A stretch of 64,000 nt of DNA from VFMC01 sp046331225. Its GTDB lineage: Bacteria; Actinomycetota; Acidimicrobiia; Acidimicrobiales; Ilumatobacteraceae. The notes below the pieces were generated by a model. It did not search any database. It saw nothing but the letters and a program-made list of their open reading frames with translations, and was not told the origin of the DNA. Numbering within the stretch: position 1 is the stretch's first letter; every line of letters starts with the position of its first letter. The position numbers were made by a program, and so were the translations under genes. Location: NCBI GenBank assembly GCA_046331225.1, contig JAXLRF010000005.1, positions 124,001 to 188,000 of the forward strand, given 5' to 3'. Positions 1 through 9,057 of the stretch are shown here, one piece after another.

Positions 1-1383
1 ATCGACGTCGCCGACCTCACGGGCGTGCCGGCGATCCTCGACCACCGCGTGGTGACGCTGCACCCGAAGGTGCACGGCGGACTGCTGGGCGACCCCACCA
101 AGCCCGAGCACCAGGCCGACATGGCCGAGTACGGCATCCAGCCCATCGACCTCGTGGTGGTGAACCTCTACCCCTTCTCGGGCGACCCGAGCATCGAGCT
201 GATCGACATCGGTGGCCCGGCGATGGTGCGGGCCGCGGCCAAGAACCACGCACACGTCGCGGTGGTGGTGCACCCGTCCGACTACACGCCGGTGCTCGAC
301 GAGATCCGTGCCGAGGGCTCGGTGTCGGCCGCGACACGTCGGCGGCTCGCGCGCGACGCGTTCGCCACCATCGCCGCGTACGACGCGCAGATCGCGAACT
401 GGTTCGATGCCAGCGGCGACGAGCTCGGCGACGGCCGGGGCGAGGCGTTGCCGCCGGCGCTGCAGCTGTCGCTGACACGTCAGCAGGTGCTGCGCTACGG
501 CGAGAACCCGCACCAGCAGGGCGCCCGCTACCTGGCGGACGGGATGCGCAGCTGGTGGGACCACATGGTGCAGCACGGTGGCAAGGATCTGAGCTACCTC
601 AACCTGTACGACACCGAGGCGGCGTGGAAGATGGTGCACCGCTTCGACCGGCCGGCGTGCGTGATCGTGAAGCACGCCAACCCGTGCGGTGTGGCCGTCG
701 CCGACGACGCGACCACCGCCTACGTGCAGGCCAACGCCTGCGACCCCGTCAGCGCGTTCGGCGGCATCGTCGCGCTCAACCGCGAGGTCACCGCCGATCT
801 GGCCGAGGCGCTGGCCCCGGTGTTCACCGAGGTGGTCGTCGCCCCGTCGTACACCACCGACGCGCTCGAGGTGTTCGCTCGCAAGGGCAACCTGCGCGTG
901 CTGTCCGGCCCGGCGCCGTACGGCGCTGCGCTCGACCTGCGTTCGATCGACGGCGGGCTGCTCGTGCAGCAGGCCGACACGATCGACCTCGACCGCAGCC
1001 ACTGGCAGGTGGTCACCTCGACCCAGCCGAGCGCCGAGCAGTGGGACGACCTGGCGTTCGCGTGGACGGTGTGCGCGTCGGTGAGCAGCAACGCGATCGT
1101 CTTCGCCAAGGACCTGCAGGCGTTCGGCATCGGGGCGGGTCAGCAGAACCGCGTCGACAGCGTCCGCATCGCCGCCACCCGGTCGGCCGGCCGCGCCGAG
1201 GGCGGGGTTTGCGCCAGCGATGCGTTCTTCCCGTTCCGCGACAACATCGACGAGCTCGCGAAGGCCGGCATCCGCACCGTGATCCAACCGGGCGGCAGCG
1301 TGCGCGACACCGAGGTGATCGAGGCCGCGAACGAACTCGGCATCGCGATGGTGTTCACCGGCGAGCGCCACTTCCGCCACTGA
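1..1383 (+). CDS. purH: Bifunctional AICAR transformylase / IMP cyclohydrolase, 5' truncated by window
   Basis: Catalyses the last two steps of de novo purine synthesis (AICAR formylation, then closure to IMP) in the cytosol. The reading frame is open from base 1, so the true start lies upstream; 460 residues are visible against about 520-530 in the family. The VVNLYPF motif of the IMP cyclohydrolase domain lies near the start. The transformylase domain shows RYGENPHQ, KHANPCG and a C-terminal stretch with SDAFFPF, IQPGGSVRD and FTGERHF, all hallmarks of PurH. The missing part is roughly the first 60-70 residues. Identification is secure. Confidence 0.97.
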   Translation: MDVADLTGVPAILDHRVVTLHPKVHGGLLGDPTKPEHQADMAEYGIQPIDLVVVNLYPFSGDPSIELIDIGGPAMVRAAAKNHAHVAVVVHPSDYTPVLDEIRAEGSVSAATRRRLARDAFATIAAYDAQIANWFDASGDELGDGRGEALPPALQLSLTRQQVLRYGENPHQQGARYLADGMRSWWDHMVQHGGKDLSYLNLYDTEAAWKMVHRFDRPACVIVKHANPCGVAVADDATTAYVQANACDPVSAFGGIVALNREVTADLAEALAPVFTEVVVAPSYTTDALEVFARKGNLRVLSGPAPYGAALDLRSIDGGLLVQQADTIDLDRSHWQVVTSTQPSAEQWDDLAFAWTVCASVSSNAIVFAKDLQAFGIGAGQQNRVDSVRIAATRSAGRAEGGVCASDAFFPFRDNIDELAKAGIRTVIQPGGSVRDTEVIEAANELGIAMVFTGERHFRH

Positions 1384-1413
1384 CGCGGCTCGCTCGCGTC
1401 GGCACCTCGGGCG

Positions 1414-1419
1414 TATGGT
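1414..1419 (+). promoter_or_regulatory. -10 element (TATGGT), leaderless type
   Basis: TATGGT ends 6 nt before the ATG at 1426 and no Shine-Dalgarno sequence is present. This spacing puts the expected transcription start at or next to the start codon. Confidence 0.6.
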
Positions 1420-1425
1420 GCGGCC

Positions 1426-2844
1426 ATGCGCGCGTACGACAACGTCTACATCAACGGCAAGTGGGTGCCCTCCAGCGGTGAGGGCTCGCTCGAGGTGACC
1501 AACTCGGCCACCGAGGAGGTCATCGCCTCGGTGCCCAACGGTTCGGCGGCCGACGTCGATGCCGCCGTCGCCGCGGCCAAGGCCGCCTTCCCCGCTTGGA
1601 GCAACCTGTCGCGCGAAGAGCGCGCCGGCTACCTGCTCAAGATCCACGCCGGGCTCGAGGCCCGCACCGACGAGCTCGCCCAGACGATCGCGCAGGAGGT
1701 CGGCATGCCGCTCATGCTGTCGAACCTCGTGCAGGTCGGCCTCCCGAAGGCCAACTTCCAGATCGCGGCGGGTCTCGCCACGGGCTACGAGTTCGAGAAG
1801 CAGGTCGGCAACTCGCTCGTGGTGCGCGAGCCGATCGGCGTGGTCGGTTGCATCACCCCCTGGAACTACCCGCTGCACCAGATCGCGCTGAAGGTCGCCC
1901 CGGCCCTCGCCGCCGGCAACACCGTCGTGGTCAAGCCCAGCGAGGTCGCCCCGATCAACGCCTTCATCCTCGCCGAGGTGATCGACGAGGCCGGCCTGCC
2001 CGCCGGCGTGTTCAACCTCGTCACCGGCGTCGGCCCGGTGGTGGGCGAGGCGATCGCCGCGCACCCCGACGTCGACATGGTGAGCTTCACCGGCTCCACC
2101 CGCGCCGGCAAGCGCGTGGCCGAGGTCGCCAGCCAGACCGTCAAGAAGGTGGCGCTCGAGCTCGGTGGCAAGAGCCCCAACGTGATCCTCGACGACGCCG
2201 ACCTCACCAAGGCCGTCGCCGACGGCGTGGGCAAGTGCTTCCTCAACTCGGGCCAGACCTGCACGGCGCTCACCCGCATGATCGTGCCGCGGGCCAAGCT
2301 GGCCGAGGTCGAGCAGATCGCCGCCGCCACCGCCGCGGCGTTCGCGCCCGGCGATCCCTTCGGTCAGGGCACCCGCCTCGGGCCGCTCGTGTCGGCCGCC
2401 CAGCGCGACCGCGTCCGCGGCTTCATCCAGACCGGCATCGACGAGGGCGCCACCCTGGTCACCGGCGGCGTCGACGCTCCCGAGGGCCTCGAGCAGGGCT
2501 ACTTCGTGCAGCCGACGGTGTTCTCGAACGTCACCCGCGACATGACCATCGCCCGCGAGGAGATCTTCGGCCCGGTGCTGTCGATCATCCCGTACGACAC
2601 CGAGGAGGAGGCGATCGAGATCGCCAACGACACCATCTACGGCCTCGCCGGCGGTGTGTGGAGCGGCGACCCCGAGCGCGCCAAGCAGGTGGCCCGCAAG
2701 GTGCGCGCCGGTCAGGTCGAGGTGAACGGCGGCGCGTTCAACGTGATGGCGCCGTTCGGCGGCTACAAGCAGAGCGGCCTCGGCCGTGAGGCGGGCAGCT
2801 TCGGGCTCGAGGAGTTCCTCGAGGTGAAGTCGCTCCAGCTCTGA
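1426..2844 (+). CDS. NAD(P)-dependent aldehyde dehydrogenase
   Basis: Oxidises an aldehyde to the carboxylate; the substrate cannot be read from sequence. The 472-residue length is typical of the superfamily. Visible motifs are the TPWNYP and KPSE segments of the cofactor site, the FTGST motif, LELGGKSP carrying the general-base Glu, NSGQTC carrying the catalytic Cys, and EEIFGPV. The start at 1426 is chosen because a -10-like hexamer lies just upstream. It follows purH by 42 bp but has its own promoter-like element, so it is probably transcribed alone. Confidence 0.93.
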   Translation: MRAYDNVYINGKWVPSSGEGSLEVTNSATEEVIASVPNGSAADVDAAVAAAKAAFPAWSNLSREERAGYLLKIHAGLEARTDELAQTIAQEVGMPLMLSNLVQVGLPKANFQIAAGLATGYEFEKQVGNSLVVREPIGVVGCITPWNYPLHQIALKVAPALAAGNTVVVKPSEVAPINAFILAEVIDEAGLPAGVFNLVTGVGPVVGEAIAAHPDVDMVSFTGSTRAGKRVAEVASQTVKKVALELGGKSPNVILDDADLTKAVADGVGKCFLNSGQTCTALTRMIVPRAKLAEVEQIAAATAAAFAPGDPFGQGTRLGPLVSAAQRDRVRGFIQTGIDEGATLVTGGVDAPEGLEQGYFVQPTVFSNVTRDMTIAREEIFGPVLSIIPYDTEEEAIEIANDTIYGLAGGVWSGDPERAKQVARKVRAGQVEVNGGAFNVMAPFGGYKQSGLGREAGSFGLEEFLEVKSLQL

Positions 2845-2875
2845 GGCCGCCGGCCCCACTGCTCGTACGTTCCGC

Positions 2876-2911
2876 ACCCGGCTTCGGGCGCTCTGCCGCC
2901 GGAAGCCGGGT
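2876..2911. terminator. Hairpin after aldehyde dehydrogenase
   Basis: A perfect 10-bp stem (2876-2885 with 2902-2911) and 16-nt loop lie 31 bp after the stop codon. There is no U-tract, as is common for GC-rich actinobacterial terminators. Confidence 0.5.
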
Positions 2912-2922
2912 CGGAACTGGAA

Positions 2923-2928
2923 GAATGT
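2923..2928 (+). promoter_or_regulatory. Weak -10-like element (GAATGT), leaderless spacing
   Basis: GAATGT ends 7 nt before the ATG at 2936. It fits the window-wide xANNNT pattern but lacks the first T. Confidence 0.35.
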
Positions 2929-2935
2929 CCCCCCG

Positions 2936-5026
2936 ATGACCGACTGGTCTCCACCGCGCTCGCCCCGAGTTCAGATCAGCCGAGTCCCGCACCTCCCGGG
3001 CCTCGATGGTCTGCGCGCCCTCGCGGTGGTCGCGGTGATGATCTACCACGCCAACAAGAACTGGCTGCACGGCGGGTTCCTCGGCGTCGAGGTCTTCTTC
3101 GTGATCTCGGGCTACCTGATCACGCTGCTGCTCATCGCCGAGCACGAGCGCAGCGGCCACATCGAGTTGAAGCAGTTCTGGATCCGGCGCGCCCGCCGTC
3201 TGCTGCCGGCGCTGTTCACGATGCTCGCGCTGCTGATGGTGTACCTGTCGCTGTTCAAGCGGGTGGCGCAGGGACGCGTGCGTGGCGACATCATCGGCGG
3301 CCTCGGCTACGTGTCGAACTGGTACCAGGTGTGGGTCGGTGCCGGGTACACCGCGGCCGAGGACTTCGCGCCGTTGCGCCACCTGTGGTCGCTCGCGGTG
3401 GAGGAGCAGTTCTACCTGATCTGGCCGCTCGTGATGGTGGCCATCCTGCGCCGTGGTCGCTCACGGCTGCCGCAGGTCGCGCTCTGGTTGTTCGGGGTGT
3501 CGGTGGCCATCACCGCGCTGATGGCGTTGCTGTTCGTGTCGGGCGACATCAACTCGTCGTGCACGCCCGACGCGCACCGCGGCTACTGGATCGTCGCCGA
3601 CCGCTGCATCAGCATCAACGACACCCTCTACCTCAGCACCATCACGCGTGCGGGTGGGCTGATGTTGGGCGCCGCGTTCGCGATGGTGTGGCGTCCGCTC
3701 GCGATCATGCGTGGTCCGATGCGCGGCCGTGGCCGTCAGCTCGACGTGCTCGCCGTGATCGGCATCGCCGGCATCGCCGGACTGATGTGGGTGATCCACC
3801 TGGCCGACCCGGCGCTCGAGATCCTCACCGGCAGCCGGTTCGACCCGTGGCTGTTCCGTGGCGGCATCTTCCTCACCGGCATCTTCACGCTGTTCGTGAT
3901 CGCCGCGATCACCCACCAGCGGGCGGCCACCGGTGTGCTGCTCGGCAACCCGGTGCTCACGTGGATCGGCACCCGCAGCTACGGCCTCTACCTGTACCAC
4001 TGGCCGATCTACCAGATCATCCGCCAGGAGGCCGGCAAGACGCTGAACCTGTGGCAGTTCCTGTTCGCGATGGGCCTCACGGCGTTCATCACCGAGGGCA
4101 GCTACCGCTACATCGAGATGCCGATCCGCAAGGGCGCGATCGGCGAGTGGATGCACGGCGAGCGCCGTCGGCCCTCGCACGAGGCGCTGGCGCGTCGTCG
4201 CCAGCTCACCGGAGTCGGTCTGGTCGCGGCGATCCTCGTCGGCTGGGCCGGTGTCAGCATCGCGATGGCACCCAACCAGTGCGTCGGACAGCTCGAGTGC
4301 GACCTGCAGGCAGGCCAGGACGCGATCGAACAGGTCACCACCACGACCGTCGATCCGGGTGCCGCGGCGGATCCCTCGCAGACCACGATCGATCCGGGTG
4401 CGGGCGTGGCACCGGGCAGCACCGACCCCAACGCGACGCCCGCGTCGACCCTGCCGGGTGAGACGGTGCCGCCGTCGACCGCGGCGCCCACCACCGTGCC
4501 CGAGACCACGGTGCCGCCCGAGCTGCGGCCGATGGTCGCGATCGGCGAGAGCGTGATGCTGGGTGCGGCACCGCAGTTGCAGGCGGGCGGGTTCGTGGTG
4601 AACGCGGCCGAGAGCCGTCAGGGCGATGCCACCGCGAACGTCGTCGGACAGCTCCGCGCCTCGGGTCAGATCGGTCAGGTGGTGGTGCTGCAGGTGGGCA
4701 CCAACGGGCCCGTGTCGCAGGAGACCTACGACCTGATCATGTCGTTCCTGCCCGCGGCCGAGGTGCCGACCGTGCGGTTCCTGACGGTGCACGCACCGGG
4801 CAAGAGCTGGATCGAGGGCAACAACGCGCTGATCTGGGGTCTGAAGAGCAAGTACCCCAACGTCGACGTGCTCGACTGGGACGGCCTCGTCACGAGTGGC
4901 CAGGTGCCCGGCATGTCGGGTGACGGCATCCACCTTCGCACCGGGGCGGCCAAGCAGTTCTACGCGAACTACGTGTTCGGCATCATCAACCGCAACGACC
5001 TCGTCCAGCCGCTGCCCGAGGACTGA
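2936..5026 (+). CDS. Acyltransferase-3 (OafA/YrhL-type) membrane protein with C-terminal SGNH-like domain
   Basis: Predicted to O-acylate a cell-envelope glycan. The N-terminal part opens with the acyltransferase-3 signature (LDGLRALAVVAVM), continues with EVFFVISGYL, WSLAVEEQFYLIWP and a series of about ten hydrophobic segments up to roughly residue 445. A Thr/Pro-rich linker (about 460-525) leads to an SGNH-like domain with IGESVMLG, QVGTNG and a terminal GDGIHL motif. The first block has GES where GDS is usual; the catalytic Ser and the C-terminal Asp-x-x-His are kept. At 696 residues it has the usual two-domain length. The acceptor is unknown and the gene stands alone. Confidence 0.9.
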   Translation: MTDWSPPRSPRVQISRVPHLPGLDGLRALAVVAVMIYHANKNWLHGGFLGVEVFFVISGYLITLLLIAEHERSGHIELKQFWIRRARRLLPALFTMLALLMVYLSLFKRVAQGRVRGDIIGGLGYVSNWYQVWVGAGYTAAEDFAPLRHLWSLAVEEQFYLIWPLVMVAILRRGRSRLPQVALWLFGVSVAITALMALLFVSGDINSSCTPDAHRGYWIVADRCISINDTLYLSTITRAGGLMLGAAFAMVWRPLAIMRGPMRGRGRQLDVLAVIGIAGIAGLMWVIHLADPALEILTGSRFDPWLFRGGIFLTGIFTLFVIAAITHQRAATGVLLGNPVLTWIGTRSYGLYLYHWPIYQIIRQEAGKTLNLWQFLFAMGLTAFITEGSYRYIEMPIRKGAIGEWMHGERRRPSHEALARRRQLTGVGLVAAILVGWAGVSIAMAPNQCVGQLECDLQAGQDAIEQVTTTTVDPGAAADPSQTTIDPGAGVAPGSTDPNATPASTLPGETVPPSTAAPTTVPETTVPPELRPMVAIGESVMLGAAPQLQAGGFVVNAAESRQGDATANVVGQLRASGQIGQVVVLQVGTNGPVSQETYDLIMSFLPAAEVPTVRFLTVHAPGKSWIEGNNALIWGLKSKYPNVDVLDWDGLVTSGQVPGMSGDGIHLRTGAAKQFYANYVFGIINRNDLVQPLPED

Positions 5027-5073
5027 CCCGCCGCGGTCGACGCGTGGCTTGGTGGGCGGCCACGCACGAGGCG

Positions 5074-5079
5074 TACGCT
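5074..5079 (+). promoter_or_regulatory. -10 element (TACGCT) of mdh
   Basis: TACGCT ends 7 nt before the mdh ATG, leaderless spacing, with no Shine-Dalgarno sequence. Confidence 0.6.
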
Positions 5080-5086
5080 CGCGTCC

Positions 5087-6073
<987 letters not shown>

Positions 6074-6120
6074 GCCGGTCGTCCCGACCGCACCACAACT
6101 CGAACACACGGATCCGGCCG

Positions 6121-6711
6121 GTGTCGACGAATCGCCCCTCGTGGCGGGTCGTCGGCCCGGCCGGACGTGTCGTGGTGCCCTGGGCCAACGGGCTCGGCAC
6201 CACCGCCGTGGTCGCTCGCGAGCCCGACGACGACGCGTGGACGTGGCGGCTCAGCCTCGCCGACGTGGTCGAGGACGGCCCGTTCTCGTCGTTGCCGGGC
6301 GTCGACCGCTGGATCGCCGTGGCGCGTGGCGGCCGGATGGAACTGTCGCTCGAGGGGGTCCCGTCGTGCTCGCTCGACGTCGGTGGCGAGGCGTTCGCGT
6401 TCTCCGGTGATGCCTCGACGTCGTGTCGGGTGGCGGACGGGCCGCTCGTCGATGTGAATCTGATGCTGCGACGGGGGAGCGCGACGGGGTCGATGACGAT
6501 CGTGCCCGTCGCAGCTGGGGATGTGCTCACGGCCGACGACGTGCGTGCCGTGGTGGCGTTGAGTGGTCGCGTGCGCGTGGGTGTGGACGGCGGCGACCAC
6601 GACCTCGACGGTGACTCGCTCGACGCCCTCGTCGGCGCCTCGAGCGCCTCGATCGTCGTGCGGGCCGTCGTCGCGTCGAGGATCGCCCTCGTGCGCGTCG
6701 CGCGTGCCTGA
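6121..6711 (+). CDS. HutD/Ves-family cupin protein
   Basis: The first 100 residues match the HutD/Ves family: WANGLGTT near the N-terminus, a WTWRLSLADV motif and FSSLPGVDR. The family is a small bicupin of uncertain function, in other bacteria found with histidine utilisation genes. No hut genes are present here, so a role in histidine catabolism is not supported by context. The GTG start at 6121 gives 196 residues, the usual size. It lies 47 bp after mdh on the same strand, so read-through from mdh is possible. Confidence 0.75.
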   Translation: MSTNRPSWRVVGPAGRVVVPWANGLGTTAVVAREPDDDAWTWRLSLADVVEDGPFSSLPGVDRWIAVARGGRMELSLEGVPSCSLDVGGEAFAFSGDASTSCRVADGPLVDVNLMLRRGSATGSMTIVPVAAGDVLTADDVRAVVALSGRVRVGVDGGDHDLDGDSLDALVGASSASIVVRAVVASRIALVRVARA

Positions 6712-6769
6712 TTCGACGTCACCCCTGCTCCGGGAGGTGGATGCGGGTCGGCCGGGCGGTCGGTTCGGC

Positions 6770-6822
6770 CGTTCGTGTCCCTCCCGCGTCCCGGTGGGCG
6801 GTACGCCGGAGGGACACGAACG
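6770..6822. promoter_or_regulatory. Perfect 15-bp inverted repeat upstream of the nucleoside phosphorylase
   Basis: CGTTCGTGTCCCTCC at 6770-6784 is repeated exactly in inverse at 6808-6822, with a 23-nt loop. It could be a terminator for the HutD-like gene or an operator for the next gene. There is no T-run after it. Confidence 0.6.
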
Positions 6823-6832
6823 AGGCCGACTC

Positions 6833-6883
6833 GTTCATGTCGTACGGATCGGCCGTGCGGTGATCGATTCGTACGTCACGAAC
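6833..6883. promoter_or_regulatory. Second, imperfect inverted repeat sharing the CACGAAC half-site
   Basis: 6833-6848 and 6868-6883 form an inverted repeat with 13 of 16 matches. Its right arm carries the same CACGAAC heptamer as the neighbouring perfect repeat and the left arm its near match. Four such half-sites within 113 bp suggest protein binding, ending about 40 bp before the -10 element at 6922. Confidence 0.45.
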
Positions 6884-6921
6884 GAAGTGAGCGGCTCGGG
6901 TGGGGCCGGAGGCCCGAGGGG

Positions 6922-6927
6922 TACGCT
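6922..6927 (+). promoter_or_regulatory. -10 element (TACGCT) of the nucleoside phosphorylase gene
   Basis: TACGCT ends 7 nt before the ATG at 6935, leaderless spacing. Confidence 0.6.
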
Positions 6928-6934
6928 CGCCGGC

Positions 6935-7657
6935 ATGCCGATCCACGTGCGTGCCAACCCCGGTGACTTCGCCCCGGCCGTCCTCGTCCCGGGAGACCCG
7001 AAGCGGGCCAAGTACATCGCCGAGACGTTCTTCGACCCGGGTGCGAGGCTCGTCAACGACGAGCGCGGCGAGCTCGGGTACACGGGCACCTTCGGTGGCA
7101 AGCCGATCAGCGTGCAGAGCGTCGGCATGGGCGGCGCCAGCGCGGCGATCTACTACACCGAGCTCACCCAGCAGCTCGGTGCGACGCGGCTCATCCGCGT
7201 CGGCACCGCGGGCGGCCTCAAGACCGGCCTCCGCATGGGCGACACCGTCGTGGCGGTCAGCGCGACCAGCGACGACCCGATGATCGACATCCTCACCGGC
7301 GGCGACCCGCACGCACCGACGGCAGACTGGCGCCTGGTCGAGCTCTCGTCGCGCCTCGCCCGCGAGCGCGGGGCCACGGTGCACGTCGGGCCGATCGTCA
7401 CGAGCGCGGTCTTCTACGACCCGCGTCCCGGGATCATGAAGCGCTGGAAGGATCGCGGCCACCTCGCCGTCGAGATGGAGGCCAGCATCCTCTACACGCT
7501 CGGCGCGATCCACGGCTTCGAGGCGCTGGCGATCATGACCGTCAGCGACATGATCGGCGAGGAGGGCGACACCGTGCGCATCAGCGACGCCGAGCTGAAG
7601 GCGGGCGTCGACCAGATGATGCGGGTCGCCTGCGACGTCGCCGTCGCCGACCTCTGA
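6935..7657 (+). CDS. deoD: DeoD-type purine nucleoside phosphorylase
   Basis: Expected to split purine (deoxy)nucleosides with phosphate for purine salvage in the cytosol. The protein is 240 residues, as in the hexameric DeoD/Udp family. It shows PGDPKRAKYIAETFF near the N-terminus (phosphate-binding loop), the IRVGTAGG segment, VEMEAS for ribose binding and TVSD, whose Asp is the base-interacting acid of DeoD. The start is fixed by the -10 element 7 nt upstream; a longer frame exists but would run through that element. Uridine phosphorylase activity is the main alternative. Confidence 0.85.
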   Translation: MPIHVRANPGDFAPAVLVPGDPKRAKYIAETFFDPGARLVNDERGELGYTGTFGGKPISVQSVGMGGASAAIYYTELTQQLGATRLIRVGTAGGLKTGLRMGDTVVAVSATSDDPMIDILTGGDPHAPTADWRLVELSSRLARERGATVHVGPIVTSAVFYDPRPGIMKRWKDRGHLAVEMEASILYTLGAIHGFEALAIMTVSDMIGEEGDTVRISDAELKAGVDQMMRVACDVAVADL

Positions 7658-7668
7658 CCCAGCGATCC

Positions 7669-7725
7669 GAGTCCCGGCGGTACACCCGAGTCCCACCGGC
7701 ACACCGGAGTGACAGCGGCACACCC
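7669..7725. repeat. Three imperfect 19-bp tandem repeats
   Basis: Units begin at 7669, 7688 and 7707, each of the form GAGTSMCRSCGGYACACCS. They lie in the 131-bp gap between the convergent phosphorylase and Fpg genes. A partial fourth unit follows. They could act in termination or be a minisatellite-like sequence. Confidence 0.7.
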
Positions 7726-7788
7726 GAGGGCCGAGTGCACCCCCGGGTGGACGCGTACCACTCGGATCGGACGGGAGCCGGCGCGGGG

Positions 7789-8625
7789 CTACTTGAGGAA
7801 CTTGCTCGTGGTGTTGTCGGCCAGCACCTTGCCGCCCGTCTGGCACGTGGGGCAGTAGGCGACCGTGTAGCCGCTGTAGCTGACCGACCGGATCGTGTCG
7901 CCGCACACCGGGCAGGTCTCGCCCGCCCGACCGTGCACCGCGCCCGGCCGATCGGCCGACGAGCTCATGTCGCTGCGCGTGCGCTCGTACGCGAGCCCGT
8001 CCTCGACGCACGCATGGATCGCGTCGCGCACCAGGTGCGCGCCCTCGGCACCGAGCTTGCCGGTCATCGCGAAGGGCGACAGCTTCGCCCGATGGCACAC
8101 CTCGTTGGCGAGCATCCGGCCGAGGCCGGCGACCATGTGCTGGTCGCGCAGGAACCCGTGCAGCCGCATGTTGTGCGCGGCGAATCGCTGCGCGAGTTGC
8201 TCGTCGGACAGCTCGAGCGCCTCGGGCCCCAGCCGGTCGAGCGGCGGGCCGTCGAGACGGTCGCTCGCCACGCACCACACCCCGGCGCGCCGCTCCTTGC
8301 CGGCCTCGGTGAGCAACAGCGCCGGACCGTCGTCGAACACGAACCGCGCCTGGCCGTTGCGCGGCTTGAGCGAGAGCTTGTCGTCGACCAACAACCGGCC
8401 GCCCTGCATCAGGTGCACCACGAACGTCACCGGCTCGAACCGCAGCAGCAGGTACTTGCCGCGCCGACCGACCTCGATCAGTGGCAACCCGTAGGCGGCG
8501 TCGGGGGGCGGCACGGCGGTCTTGAGCGCGGTGAAGTTGAACGGCACGAACTTCGTGAGGATGCGGCCGCGGAACTGCTCGGTGAGCCGTTCGGCATGGG
8601 CCTGCACCTCGGGGAGCTCGGGCAC
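7789..8625 (-). CDS. Formamidopyrimidine-DNA glycosylase / endonuclease VIII family protein
   Basis: Base-excision repair glycosylase/AP lyase for oxidised bases. It starts MPELPEV, in which the Pro2 amine is the nucleophile and Glu3 the acid. A C-terminal zinc finger is visible as CPVCG and CPTCQTGGK. The tail after the finger (about 14 residues, ending in KFLK) is longer than in classical MutM. The 278-residue length is normal. It lies 21 bp downstream of the SCP2-like gene on the same strand and is probably cotranscribed with it. Whether it prefers 8-oxoG (Fpg) or pyrimidine lesions (Nei) is not clear. Confidence 0.9.
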   Translation of the reverse strand: MPELPEVQAHAERLTEQFRGRILTKFVPFNFTALKTAVPPPDAAYGLPLIEVGRRGKYLLLRFEPVTFVVHLMQGGRLLVDDKLSLKPRNGQARFVFDDGPALLLTEAGKERRAGVWCVASDRLDGPPLDRLGPEALELSDEQLAQRFAAHNMRLHGFLRDQHMVAGLGRMLANEVCHRAKLSPFAMTGKLGAEGAHLVRDAIHACVEDGLAYERTRSDMSSSADRPGAVHGRAGETCPVCGDTIRSVSYSGYTVAYCPTCQTGGKVLADNTTSKFLK

Positions 8626-8646
8626 GTCAGGTCCTCGACCTCGTCG

Positions 8647-9039
8647 TCACACGTACTCGGTGCGCTCGCGCACCGTGGCGAACACGGCGTCGAGCGCCTT
8701 GAACACGGGCTGCGACGCCATCAGCTTCTGCTGGTCGCCGGTGAGCAGGATGCGCCCACCGATGAACGCGTCCTGCGGATCGAGCTCGCCGGTCGCGACG
8801 GCGACGGCGGTGTCCCACGTCTGCTGCATGCGCACGTGCTCGGGCCAGGCAGCACCCGGGCCGAACGACGCCGCGCCGTCACCCACCTGCAGGTGGTACA
8901 CGACGTCGCCCTCGGGACCGGCGGTCACCACCTGGGTGACACCGATCTCGTGATCGGCGGCGAGCGCCTCGAGTTCGGCGCTCGCAGCCACCTCGGCCGT
9001 GAGCGCCTCGATCCATTCCAGGCTGAGATAGCGGACCAT
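8647..9039 (-). CDS. SCP2 sterol-binding domain protein
   Basis: A 130-residue single-domain protein. The C-terminal half (VVYHLQVGDG, then FIGGRILLTGDQQKLMASQPVF) matches the SCP2 sterol-transfer fold that binds lipids or acyl chains. Many actinobacteria carry such small proteins of unknown role. It is the first gene of a probable two-gene operon with the Fpg-like gene. Its start region abuts, head to head, that of the gene at 9058, so the two promoters must overlap in an 18-bp gap. Confidence 0.8.
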   Translation of the reverse strand: MVRYLSLEWIEALTAEVAASAELEALAADHEIGVTQVVTAGPEGDVVYHLQVGDGAASFGPGAAWPEHVRMQQTWDTAVAVATGELDPQDAFIGGRILLTGDQQKLMASQPVFKALDAVFATVRERTEYV

Positions 9040-9046
9040 CGCTGCC

Positions 9047-9052
9047 TAGTCT
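9047..9052 (+). promoter_or_regulatory. -10 element (TAGTCT) for the gene at 9058
   Basis: TAGTCT ends 5 nt before the ATG at 9058 and 8 nt before the ATG at 9061. Both starts are in frame. Confidence 0.5.
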
Positions 9053-9057
9053 GCCCG

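Noticed and set aside
6121..6711. Histidine-utilisation role for the HutD-like gene
   Set aside because: No hutH, hutU, hutI or hutG gene is nearby, so the family name alone does not justify it.
7735..9057. N-terminal extension of the hypothetical gene at 9058 through the Fpg and SCP2 genes
   Set aside because: The extension is antisense to two genes with clear motifs, and a -10 element lies just before 9058.
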